This document shows, one piece after another, positions 49,501 through 57,505 of a stretch of DNA of 64,000 bases (within the stretch, counting starts at the first letter, position 1; each line of letters starts with the position of its first letter). The position numbers and the translations under genes are program-made. The notes beneath the pieces are model-generated. The model searched no databases and was not told the origin of the DNA. It saw nothing but the letters and a program-made list of their open reading frames with translations. Source of the DNA: Streptomyces sp. TSRI0107 (GTDB lineage: Bacteria; Actinomycetota; Actinomycetes; Streptomycetales; Streptomycetaceae); the NCBI RefSeq assembly GCF_001905845.1, contig NZ_LIVZ01000012.1:282934-346933 (forward strand). Direction: 5' to 3'.

Positions 49501-50177
49501 CGCTCTCCCCGCGCGCTCGCCTCGGCCAGCCGGGCCCGCATCCAGTGCTCGCGCCGCAGGTCCAGCTCCGGCACCCCACCCGAGGCGACCGCGTCCTCGC
49601 GCAGCGCCCACCCGGTGAGCAGGGCCGCCCGGCGCAGCGCCTCGGGCGGGGAGCCGGGGGCGGTGGCCTCCACGAGCCGGTCCCACAAGTCGTCCCCGGG
49701 GCGGCCCGTCAGCCGGGCCCGCAGCGCGTCGCCGAGACCGGGACCACCGGAACGCGGCCCCGCGGCCCGGCGTCCCTCGCCCCACGCCCGGTCGGCGAGC
49801 GGCAGGTCGCAGGCGATCACCGGCACGCCGTGCCGGGCTGCCCAGCGCACGGCGGCCAGTTCGGGCGAGAAGTCGGCGAACGGATAGAACGCCGGCCCCT
49901 CACCGCCTCCCCCGTCGGCGGGGGCGGCGGCGAGCGCCACCGGCGCCCGCGTCTCCTCGTGACCCAGCCAGGGCAGCCACTCCTGCATCTCGGCCGGCAG
50001 TTCGACGAGCAGCACGTCCGGCTTCGCCTCGTCCAGCAGCGCGGGTACGGCGGCGGCCAGCGACGGCGCGTGGTGCCGTACGCCGACGAGATAGGGCGCG
50101 GACGGTCCGGTCAGGGCGGCCAGCGCCTCGTCGGGCGGGGCGGGGACGGACCCGGGGAAGTGGGACACGGCCGTCAT
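46497..50177 (-). CDS. DUF5682-VWA fusion protein (YehM + YehP equivalents)
   Basis: This 1226-aa protein begins with a DUF5682 region: YLVGVRHHAPSLAAAVPALLDEAKPDVLLVELP (about 30-62) and VIACDLPLADRAW, reminiscent of the EreA/ChaN-like fold. A long helical middle follows. A C-terminal VWA domain (about 1060-1226) has a complete MIDAS: DVSGSM at 1071-1076, Thr1130 in GGGTHIAAGL, and Asp1156 in VVVVSDFEEGYP. The VWA would bind the partner MoxR ATPase or a client through Mg. In E. coli the two halves are separate genes (yehM, yehP). ATG at 50177 overlaps the MoxR stop. Confidence 0.82.
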   Translation of the reverse strand: MTAVSHFPGSVPAPPDEALAALTGPSAPYLVGVRHHAPSLAAAVPALLDEAKPDVLLVELPAEMQEWLPWLGHEETRAPVALAAAPADGGGGEGPAFYPFADFSPELAAVRWAARHGVPVIACDLPLADRAWGEGRRAAGPRSGGPGLGDALRARLTGRPGDDLWDRLVEATAPGSPPEALRRAALLTGWALREDAVASGGVPELDLRREHWMRARLAEASARGERAAVVVGAFHAPALVRPDAGGEAGTAAGSGVSHSPAHAGRDTGTNDGVTGGGRRPGWTTSLIPYTYALLDERSGYPAGIRDPEWQDMVLRAAGDSEALEEALTRAAVAICAELRSLGHPSGPADAREISRLASDLARLRGLPAAGRGELVEAVQTVLTQGEPYGRGRAVARAMERVLVGTRGGRPAPQAPRSGLAPAVEAEVARLGLPGPDGGGPGVSRDLRLDPLRSGLDRRRELLLRRLTVCGVPYGEAKEVVGAGGAEALTSRWEVRWTPATAAMLTAAGVRGVTPAQAAEGVLRERRRGERDEGGATAAQALEGLERAAECGLTVLADERLEDVAEVVPRSGTLPELLAGLALLDRLRAGHVPGLAAEPGRADRAAAVAELLTTAAVRQVDGLTGSEDPADAHALLELAHRADLSGGIRLADALARLAAGGSPLMRGAAGAVRVLLGQEDARVFGDRVASWVDGATDPDARAALTARLSGLLTAAGPLLEAAAPALEPLLTRVSELPDREFLDRLPALRGGFDTLSPAARDRLLAGVEERLDSGRVADTHGVDPAALAAWTRADFAARETLRTMGLLPPAPGGGPAGPVPENGTVADDTAEAPPTRAAEQDTGDQDAEDHAGNQPAGDRHLDPADRWRLLLGRRTDRLPSSAAPLATALDELYGSGRGEGSRGDLTGRGAGGGREAPYPGVREWSEELAALFGPGIREEVLAAAAASGRKDVLAELDPDSARPSVDLLRTVLSHAGGLPEARLAALRPLVRRLVDALTRQLATRLRPALHGTSLPRPSRRPGGGLDLPRTLRANLATARRAPDGTVRVIPERPVFRSRARRTADWRLILVTDVSGSMEASTVWAALTASVLAGVPTLSTHFLAFSTEVIDLTGYVDDPLSLLLEVSVGGGTHIAAGLRHARELVTVPSRTLVVVVSDFEEGYPLGGLLAEVRALVSAGCHVLGCASLDDTGRPRYSTGIAGQLVAAGMPVAALSPLELARWVGEKIA

Positions 50178-51382
50178 CCCTCCAGGACCGTACGCAGGTC
50201 CCACAGGGTGCGCCAGGTGGCGGAACCCTGCTCGGCGCGGCGCCGGACCGGACCGTCCCAGTAGCCGCGCAGCCGGGCGGCGTCGGCCGGGTCGTCCTTG
50301 CGGACCACACCCAGCAGGTGCCCCGGCAGCAGCCCGAGCACGTCACGGTCGCCCGGGAAGTACGCCGCCGCCAGCGCGAGCGCCCCGGCGACGGACACCG
50401 CTTCCGCGGTGCTCATCACCGTGGACGGCCGCTCCACCTCCCAGCCCTCCGCCGACCGGCCCTCGCGCAGGTCCCGGAAGGCGGTGACCAGCGCCTCCAG
50501 CACGGCTTCGTCGACCTGGAACGGCGCCCCGGCCCGCTCCACCGACGCCCGCGCCTGACTGCGCACCAGCGCCGTCTCCGCGTCGAGGTCCCCGATCGGG
50601 CCGACCGTCTCGAAGTTGAACCGGCGCTTGAGGGCAGCGGACATCTCGGAGACGCCCTTGTCACGCAGGTTGGCGGTGGCGATGAGGTTGAAGCCGGGCG
50701 CCGCGTGCGCCAGCGCGTCGTCGGTGCCCGCCAGTTCGGGCACCGCGATCCGCCGCTCGGACAGCAACGACACCAGCGAGTCCTGCACCTCGGGCAGGCA
50801 GCGGGTGACCTCCTCGACACGGGCGATGGCACCCCGGGACATGGCGGTCAGGACGGGGGAGGGCACCAGCGCCTGCCGGGTGGGCCCCTGCGCCAGCAGC
50901 AGGGCGTAGTTCCAGCCGTACTTGAGCTGGTCCTCGGTGGTGCCGGCCGTGCCCTGCACGACCAGACCGCTGGTGCCGCACACGGCGGCGGAGAGCAGCT
51001 CCGACAGCATCGACTTCGCGGTGCCGGGCTCGCCGACGAGCAGGAGACCGCGCTCCCCGGCGAGGGTCACCACGCACCGCTCGACCAGCGCCCGGTCGCC
51101 GACGAACTTGCCCTCGACCACCAGGCGGCGCGGCACGCCGTCCGATACCTCGGCACCGTCGGGCAGCTTCAGGGCGCGGCCGTCGCTGCCCATGACGAAC
51201 GTGACGACCGCGCGCGGAGTGAGCCGCCACGCGGGCGGGCGCGGCCCGTCGTCGTACGCGGCGAGGAAGGCCAGCTCGGTCGCGTACCGGTCCTCCGGCG
51301 GGACGATCTGGCGGGCCGGGGCGGGGGAGAGGGTGGTGGACATCGGCACGGGTTCTTCCAGGTGCGGGTCGGCGGTGGTCAT
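50174..51382 (-). CDS. MoxR-type AAA+ ATPase (YehL-like)
   Basis: The 402-aa ATPase has Walker A GEPGTAKS at 117-124. The Walker B region reads GAIARVEEVTRCLPEVQDSLVSLLSER, with Glu-Glu in place of the usual Asp-Glu. Sensor 1 is in FNLIATANLRDKG, and the arginine-finger stretch is SAALKRRFNFE. MoxR ATPases with VWA partners act as remodelling chaperones that load cofactors or activate complexes. ATG at 51382 and the stop at 50174 both overlap neighbours by 4 nt, placing it strictly in the operon between the 1707-aa protein and the DUF5682-VWA protein. Confidence 0.9.
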   Translation of the reverse strand: MTTADPHLEEPVPMSTTLSPAPARQIVPPEDRYATELAFLAAYDDGPRPPAWRLTPRAVVTFVMGSDGRALKLPDGAEVSDGVPRRLVVEGKFVGDRALVERCVVTLAGERGLLLVGEPGTAKSMLSELLSAAVCGTSGLVVQGTAGTTEDQLKYGWNYALLLAQGPTRQALVPSPVLTAMSRGAIARVEEVTRCLPEVQDSLVSLLSERRIAVPELAGTDDALAHAAPGFNLIATANLRDKGVSEMSAALKRRFNFETVGPIGDLDAETALVRSQARASVERAGAPFQVDEAVLEALVTAFRDLREGRSAEGWEVERPSTVMSTAEAVSVAGALALAAAYFPGDRDVLGLLPGHLLGVVRKDDPADAARLRGYWDGPVRRRAEQGSATWRTLWDLRTVLEG

Positions 51383-54300
51383 CGGCGGCGCCCCTTGCGG
51401 GTGGCGCGGGTGGTGAGTTCCTCGTAGGCCGGGGCGTCACCGGCGCGGACGCGGTCCCACGCCCGGGCGAACAGCTCGGGCACCGGCATCAGCGGCACCG
51501 CGCGGGAGTGCTCGCCGACCGGGTAGAGGCCCTGCTTCCAGATCTCCACCGGCAGCGCGGGCGACTTCAGGTCGAGCCAGCCGCCCGGCAGGAACAGGGT
51601 GCGCCCGGCGCGCGCCCGCTTCGCCTCGACGACCAGAGCGGTGGCCGCGAGCTCCGCGCGGGCCTTCTTCACGCGGGCGGGCTTCCAGCCCGTCCAGCGG
51701 ACGCAGTTGCGGTCCGTCGGGTCGGGCAGGGCCAGCAGCTGGAGGTACAGCGCCGCCGCGTCCGCGCTCAGACCGTGGGCCTCGGCGACCTCGGCGACCA
51801 GGCCGGGCACGCTGACCGTCGGATCCTGCGCGTACCCGGTGGGCCCTGCGGGATCCGATCCGGCCGCGAGCGCGTGGGCGAGGTCGTCGCCCAGGATCGT
51901 CCGCAGCGCCCGCATGCCGTCGCCCCGCGCGGGCCCGACGAGTCCGTCGACCAGGCCGAACACCGGGTCGTCCGCCTCCGTGAGGGCACCCGTGCGGACC
52001 AGGACGGTCTCCTGGTCGCCGTACCAGGGGCGCAGCACCAGCGCCTCGCCCACCCGCGTCAGGCCGTGCGCGTCGGCACCGCCGGTGGCCGGCATCCCGT
52101 ACGCCTTGCGCAGTTCCACCGCGGTCGACGAGCCCTTCTCCGTCCACGCCAGGTCGAGGTCGAGCAGCAGCCCCGGGTCGGCGACCCGGCGGCGCAGCGC
52201 GGCCAGCCCCTCCGGCAGGACGGCGCGCAGCGAGTGCCCGTACGGCAGGGCGTACGCGAGCCCGGCCAGGGCGGCCACGGCACGCGTCAGCTCGTACCGG
52301 CCGGGCAGCGCCCGGGGGTCGTCCGGCACGAGGTTGCCGTCCTTGTCGGGCCGCAGCACCGTGGTGCGGCTGAGCCACGGGGTACGGCGCGGATTGAGGA
52401 CGCCCTCGGCGGTGCCGGTGGGCACGCCGGCCGCGGAGAGTTCCCCGGCGAGGTCCTCGGGCAGGCGGACGACCCCGGCCAGCCGTTCGGCCCACAGCCG
52501 TCCCGCCGCGTCCGTGTCCGGTCCGGCCGTCCACAGGCCGGCGGGGTCGTCGGGCAGCAGCGCGCCGACGAGCGCCGCGCGGTCGCCGGAGTCCAGCGAG
52601 GCCAGCAGCGCGTCGCCGAGCTCCTTCTGCCGTGGCTTCAGCCCGGTGGCGGCGATCACCTCGTCGGTGAGCTGGGACGGCCGCCCGGCGACGAGCAGGG
52701 CCGCCTGCACGGGTCCGAGCCCGTCCCGCGTCGCGGCGACGAGGGCGGCCGGCGCTCCCGGCTGCCAGGGTGCGGCACCCTTGTCCCGGATCAGCCCGGT
52801 CACCGCGGCCAGCGCGTCGGCCGGGAACACCGGCGGGTGCGCGGTCTCCGACGCCGACGTGAAGTGCGCGACCGCGCCGAACTCACCCGCCGGGTCGTGG
52901 TCCAGCGCCAGCCAGTGCACCCGACCGGCGCGGCGGTCGACGTTCTGGCAGCCGAGGACGACGACGGTGCGGCCGTCGCGGCGCAGCACCTGACCGACCC
53001 GTTCCTGACCCTTGTGCGGCTCGCTCAGCACGACCTCGCGCAGCGCGCCCCCGGGCACGGCCAGCGGGCCCTCCGCGACGGCTTCGAACAGCAGCAGCAG
53101 TGCCTGCCGCTGCGCCTCGGGCAGGGCGGGCGAGGCGGCGCGGTAGGCCAGCGGGCGCAGCACGTCCAGCACGGACGGCCACATCGCGCCGATGCCCGGC
53201 ACGGTGCCCTCGTCGCTGCGCCACCCGTCGGCGGCCCCGGCGAGCCGGGCGGACTCGGGCAGGGGCTTGCCGTCGGCCGGCTTCCCGGACAGCACGTGGT
53301 TCACGGCGCGGATCTGGCGCAGCGCGGACCAGCGCTTGTCGCCGCCCCACCAACCGTGCAGGTCGGCGAGGCCGGAGACGGCCTCGCGCAGGGTCTCGTC
53401 GTCGCCGTCCTCCGGACGGTAGTCGGCGAACATCCCGTCGGCACGCTTGCGCTCCACCTTCGACGGCTCCACCGGCGGCGCCACGAACGAGGCGACCGAC
53501 TCCGCCAGCCGCAGCACCGCGCGCACGAGCGCGGCGACACCGGTGAGCACATGAGGCTCGGTGAGGGCGGGCAGAAGACGCGCGACGGTGTCCCGCAGGA
53601 CCTCGTCGGCGCTCGGAAGCGCGGGCCGGCCGGTACCGGCGCCCTTCGTGTTCCCGCCGGCGCCGGTCCCCGCAGCGTTACTGCCGGCGCCGACCCCCGC
53701 CGTGTTCCCGGCCCCGGCCGCCGCCTCCGCCGCCTTCGCCCGGGCGGCCGCCTCCGCTGCCCGCGCCTGCCACTCCGCCAGCGCCTGGGCCCCGGCGCGC
53801 AGCAACTCCTCCGCCTGCTCGTCGCTCAGCGCCCGCAGCAGCGCCGACGCGCCCTCGTCGCGCGGCCGCAGCGCGTGCCAGAAGTGGAGGGGCGGAACCA
53901 GCCGCGTCCCGGCGGCGAACTCGCCGCCGCGCTCCAGCGCCGTCACCCGGCCCGACTCCCGCACGCCGGTCTCGTCGACCGTGTACAGGGCGACCTGACG
54001 GTGCGTGGCGACGACGACGGGCTCGGCGCCGCCGGGCAGCCGCAGCGCGCCGACCGGAACACCCGGCACCCGGCCCTGTGCCGTCGGCAGGGTGACGGTC
54101 CGGCCGTCCGGCGTGCCGGCCGTGGTGCGGGCCTCCTCACCCTCGCCCTCGGCGCGCACCCAGTGGCCGAGGACCGTGCCGTCCGTGCCGAACGGGCTGT
54201 GCTCCAGGCCGGGCTGCAAGGGCAGCACCGTGCAGTGCTGCTGGAGCAGCGCGGTGTCCTCGCGGATGCCGGACCGCAGGAACGCGGGCAGCGAGGCACG

Positions 54301-56502
54301 TCCGTGCGTGCCGGTGGCGGGGTCGTACTCGAGCCACACCTGCTGCCGCCCCTGCCGTCCCTGGCGCCAGTACGAGGTGCCGTCCCCGAGGATGCGGCGG
54401 GCGGGCGGCACGACCGTGTCCCCGGCGTGCAGGGCGCGCCCGCCGGTGGCGCGGCCGCCACCCGGCAGCGGGATGGAGGTCTCACCGGCATCGCCGCTGC
54501 CGTACCAGTTCGGGAGCCGCTCGCCGCCGAGCGGGAACACCTCGGACGGGCGGGCCGACCAGTAGCCGTGCTGCTTGCCGTCGTGCCGCCACATCACCAG
54601 CAGCTCGCCGTCCGTGTACCGGAACGACGGCCGCTGCCAGCGGTCCAGCTCCACCGGCAGCCGCAGGTCGTGCTCCAGCAGGATGTCCTCCGGCCCCACG
54701 ACGATCGCCTTGTGCCGGCGGGAGAGGATCAGCGTCGGCCAGGCCTCCTGAACGGCGAGCGTGTCGTCGCGGTCGCGGTCGCGGTCGCGCCGCGTCTCGG
54801 CGTCCAGGCGCCGCAGCGCCTCGTCGAGGGCGGGCCAGCCCAGCTCGTCCAGGACACCGCCGCGCAGGGTGCGGCCGAGCAGCGGCGCCACGTCGAGCGA
54901 GGACGCACGGGCCACGGCCTGCGGGCTGACCCGGGCGGCGACGGTACGGAACGGCCGCATGCGCTGCAGCGCGACGCGTGCGTCGGGCAGTCCCGCCGCG
55001 CCGTCCAGCTCGGCGGCGGCGTCGTCCAGCCACTCGCGCAGCACGTCGGCGAGCACGGGGTGCGCGGCCAGTTCCTCCACCATCTCCGAGCCGGAACGGT
55101 GGCCGCTCAGATTGCCGACGGCGGCGTACAGCAGACGCCGGCAGCGCGGGTCCGCCGCGAGGGCGGTCAGGTCCCGCCGCCCGGGCCGGATCTCCTCCAG
55201 CCACCGGTTGAGGTTGAGGAAGACGTCCTCGTCGGGCGCGGGCAGCGCCAGCGGGACGTCCAGCGCCGCACACAGGTCGAACAGGTCGAGGTCCGCGCCC
55301 GCGTGCCAGCGGCCGGTGAACAGGTCCACCGGTCGGCCCTGGGCGCGCAGCCGCGGGGCCATGCGCTCCACCAGCGCGAGGGTGGCCGGCGAGCGGTCGC
55401 TGACCGTGCCGCCGTGCTTGCGGTGCAGCGCCCAGCGGCCGAGCCAGGCCGCCGCGTCGACCTCGTCCGCCGCCTCGGCCTCGCCGGTCAGCAGCCGGTC
55501 CGCGCCGGTCTCGGCGAGCAGCGCCAGCCAGAACTCGTCGTCCTCCGTGGAGCGGCCCAGTCCCGCCGGCATGATCTCCAGCAGCCGGACGCGGACGGCG
55601 GGCCGGCTCTCGGCCAGGACGACGAGCGTCGCCCGGTACGAGTTCCAGAAGGACGCGGGCGCCCGGACCGCCGCGGGCGACGCGAGCAGGTCCGCGACCA
55701 GGGCGCACTCCTCCGTGACCCGGTCCAGGCCCGCCGCCTTGATCAGGGCGCGCGCGTCCTGCGGCAGCGACGCGTACGGCGGCATCCCGCCCGCGCAGCG
55801 CTCCACGGTCAGCTGCCGGAACTGCGCCCAGGCCTCCGCCGGGGCCAGCCGTGCCGACAGGTCCTTGACGTGCTCCTTGAGCGCCTTGACCGTCAGCGCC
55901 CCGGCGAACGCGAACTCCAGGAACACGGCCCGCTGCCGCTCCTCGTCCACGGTCAGCGCGTGCACCCGCTCCGCCTCGCGGGCCTTGCCGAAGAAGGCGG
56001 CCGCGTACGTGGTGTTCTCGTGCTGGAGGAAGACGCGGGCGGCCTGCTCGTAGAACGTGGGCAGGAAGTGCGGCACGGCCCGGCCGAGTCGCTCGCCCAG
56101 CGCCTCGAAGCCCTCCTTCGCGGTGCCGGGGCGCGACTTGGCCTGCCGGGCGAGCCGTTCGACGTCCTTGACCAGCGCCAGCGCGTGGTGCCCGTTCGCC
56201 GGGTCGTTGACCAGCGCCCACGCCGGGAAGCCCAGGGCCTCCCGGCGGATCTGGCCGACCTCGCGCGGCTCCGGCTCCCGGGCGAGCCCCAGGAAGTCCA
56301 TCGCCAGGTCCTCCGCCTCGCCGAGCGTGCCGGGCACCAGCCGTGCGACCGTCCGCTCGTCCAGCGCCGGGTGGGTGTACGCGCGGACGGTGAGGACGTC
56401 GGCGTCCTCCCGGTCCGTGGTGCCCGGGGGCAGGACGGCGCCGGCGTCGAGCAGCGCGGCGACAGTGGTCTCGTCGTACACGGTTGTGCCGTACGCCGTC
56501 AT
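51379..56502 (-). CDS. 1707-aa protein of MoxR-VWA operon (likely N-terminal YehI equivalent)
   Basis: This very large protein has no signal or membrane segment. It appears alpha-helical and repeat-rich, consistent with an alpha-solenoid scaffold in the N-terminal half. A beta-propeller-like middle is suggested by LPVELDRWQRPSFRYTDGELLVMW and VWLEYDPATGTHGRASLP. An Ala/Gly/Thr linker (AGNTAGVGAGSNAAGTG) follows, then a conserved C-terminal half with LADLHGWWGGDKRWSALRQI and NCVRWTGWKPARVKKARAEL. An (RD)-repeat from an in-frame CGGTCG microsatellite lies at about 54771-54790. I cannot assign a catalytic domain. ATG at 56502 overlaps the DUF4132 stop. It is probably the scaffold or client-binding part of the complex (inference). 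Confidence 0.75.
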   Translation of the reverse strand: MTAYGTTVYDETTVAALLDAGAVLPPGTTDREDADVLTVRAYTHPALDERTVARLVPGTLGEAEDLAMDFLGLAREPEPREVGQIRREALGFPAWALVNDPANGHHALALVKDVERLARQAKSRPGTAKEGFEALGERLGRAVPHFLPTFYEQAARVFLQHENTTYAAAFFGKAREAERVHALTVDEERQRAVFLEFAFAGALTVKALKEHVKDLSARLAPAEAWAQFRQLTVERCAGGMPPYASLPQDARALIKAAGLDRVTEECALVADLLASPAAVRAPASFWNSYRATLVVLAESRPAVRVRLLEIMPAGLGRSTEDDEFWLALLAETGADRLLTGEAEAADEVDAAAWLGRWALHRKHGGTVSDRSPATLALVERMAPRLRAQGRPVDLFTGRWHAGADLDLFDLCAALDVPLALPAPDEDVFLNLNRWLEEIRPGRRDLTALAADPRCRRLLYAAVGNLSGHRSGSEMVEELAAHPVLADVLREWLDDAAAELDGAAGLPDARVALQRMRPFRTVAARVSPQAVARASSLDVAPLLGRTLRGGVLDELGWPALDEALRRLDAETRRDRDRDRDDTLAVQEAWPTLILSRRHKAIVVGPEDILLEHDLRLPVELDRWQRPSFRYTDGELLVMWRHDGKQHGYWSARPSEVFPLGGERLPNWYGSGDAGETSIPLPGGGRATGGRALHAGDTVVPPARRILGDGTSYWRQGRQGRQQVWLEYDPATGTHGRASLPAFLRSGIREDTALLQQHCTVLPLQPGLEHSPFGTDGTVLGHWVRAEGEGEEARTTAGTPDGRTVTLPTAQGRVPGVPVGALRLPGGAEPVVVATHRQVALYTVDETGVRESGRVTALERGGEFAAGTRLVPPLHFWHALRPRDEGASALLRALSDEQAEELLRAGAQALAEWQARAAEAAARAKAAEAAAGAGNTAGVGAGSNAAGTGAGGNTKGAGTGRPALPSADEVLRDTVARLLPALTEPHVLTGVAALVRAVLRLAESVASFVAPPVEPSKVERKRADGMFADYRPEDGDDETLREAVSGLADLHGWWGGDKRWSALRQIRAVNHVLSGKPADGKPLPESARLAGAADGWRSDEGTVPGIGAMWPSVLDVLRPLAYRAASPALPEAQRQALLLLFEAVAEGPLAVPGGALREVVLSEPHKGQERVGQVLRRDGRTVVVLGCQNVDRRAGRVHWLALDHDPAGEFGAVAHFTSASETAHPPVFPADALAAVTGLIRDKGAAPWQPGAPAALVAATRDGLGPVQAALLVAGRPSQLTDEVIAATGLKPRQKELGDALLASLDSGDRAALVGALLPDDPAGLWTAGPDTDAAGRLWAERLAGVVRLPEDLAGELSAAGVPTGTAEGVLNPRRTPWLSRTTVLRPDKDGNLVPDDPRALPGRYELTRAVAALAGLAYALPYGHSLRAVLPEGLAALRRRVADPGLLLDLDLAWTEKGSSTAVELRKAYGMPATGGADAHGLTRVGEALVLRPWYGDQETVLVRTGALTEADDPVFGLVDGLVGPARGDGMRALRTILGDDLAHALAAGSDPAGPTGYAQDPTVSVPGLVAEVAEAHGLSADAAALYLQLLALPDPTDRNCVRWTGWKPARVKKARAELAATALVVEAKRARAGRTLFLPGGWLDLKSPALPVEIWKQGLYPVGEHSRAVPLMPVPELFARAWDRVRAGDAPAYEELTTRATRKGRRR

Positions 56503-57353
56503 GCCGCACGCTCCTCGTCCTCGATGTCGCGTCCCGCGTACAGCGCGGCCGCCATGCGCATGCCCTCCGACCAGGCCACCGGGCCGACCAGACCGAGCTT
56601 CAGCACCCGGCCCGCCTGGTCGGTGAAGACCAGGGGACCGGTCTCCGTCTCCTCGTAGCCGTCGTAGTCGCCGACCCACACCCGGGCCTCGACGCCCCGG
56701 CCGGCCTCCAGCACGGAGCACACGGCGTTGCCGCCGCGCACGCGGTAGCCCAGCTGCGTCGCCCGGCCGTGCAGGAAACGCAGTTCCTTGAAGGCGCCGC
56801 CCGCGTAGTCCTCGACGGAGGTCGCCTCGGCGTCCAATGCCGCGGGCCGCTGCCACACCTCGCGGAAGAGCTGCTGGGCGCGCTGCTCGACGCCGAGCTC
56901 GACGGCGAACTCCCGCAGCTCCTCCAGGTCGTCGAGGAGCACGGGGTGCGGCAGGCGGACCAGATCGGGGGTGATGCGGACGGTGTCGCCGTCGAGGTCG
57001 ACCAGGCCGAGGCCGCGCTCGGGGTCGGCGTCCCGCAGGAACCCGGCCACCGTGCCGTCCGCCCCCGTGACCACCAGGTCCCGCAGGGCGGCCTGCCAGG
57101 CCGGGTCCGGCCACACCCGCGCCAGGACGGCGAACGGCACCGGCAGCGAGCGCACCATCCACCGCTCCACGTCGGCCAGGCACTGCCGCTCGTGCCGCTC
57201 CAGCCACTCGGCGAGCTGCCGCAGCCCCACCACGGCCGGATCGTCGGCGATCTTGGGCGGTACGGACTTCAGCCGCCGCCCGGCCGCGTTGCGGCACACC
57301 ACCTTGCCGTCGTCAAGGGCGACTTCATAGCCGCCCGCCGACACCCACCCCAT
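56499..57353 (-). CDS. DUF4132 domain protein, first gene of MoxR-VWA operon
   Basis: The 284-aa protein begins MGWVSAGGYEVALDDGK with a WGR-like short strand region. It then carries a DUF4132 pattern: RITPDLVRLPHPVLLDDLEELREF, LFREVWQRPAA, and RATQLGYRVRGG. DUF4132 is the C-terminal domain of E. coli YehI/MolR-type proteins; here it stands alone in front of the giant protein. ATG at 57353 has GGGAGG about 8 nt upstream, the best ribosome site in this operon, which fits the first-gene position. The region upstream (57354-57505) is divergent to an AraC regulator and should hold the operon promoter. Confidence 0.8.
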   Translation of the reverse strand: MGWVSAGGYEVALDDGKVVCRNAAGRRLKSVPPKIADDPAVVGLRQLAEWLERHERQCLADVERWMVRSLPVPFAVLARVWPDPAWQAALRDLVVTGADGTVAGFLRDADPERGLGLVDLDGDTVRITPDLVRLPHPVLLDDLEELREFAVELGVEQRAQQLFREVWQRPAALDAEATSVEDYAGGAFKELRFLHGRATQLGYRVRGGNAVCSVLEAGRGVEARVWVGDYDGYEETETGPLVFTDQAGRVLKLGLVGPVAWSEGMRMAAALYAGRDIEDEERAA

Positions 57354-57505
57354 TCGTGTGCCTCCCGCACCCGCGATGATCAAGTGACGGGAACTGTAGA
57401 GGAGGGCACTGACAACGGGTTCGCAGGGCTGCCGCCCGGAAGTGGAAACCGCTGCTCGGGGTACGGTCACCAGTACTTGCAGACGATCGCCGGGACGGTG
57501 CCGTG

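Noticed and set aside
51508..56658. A 1716-aa plus-strand open frame and the 1207-aa frame at 46641-50264
   Set aside because: Both are antisense shadows of the MoxR-VWA operon genes, with no ribosome site and low-complexity composition.
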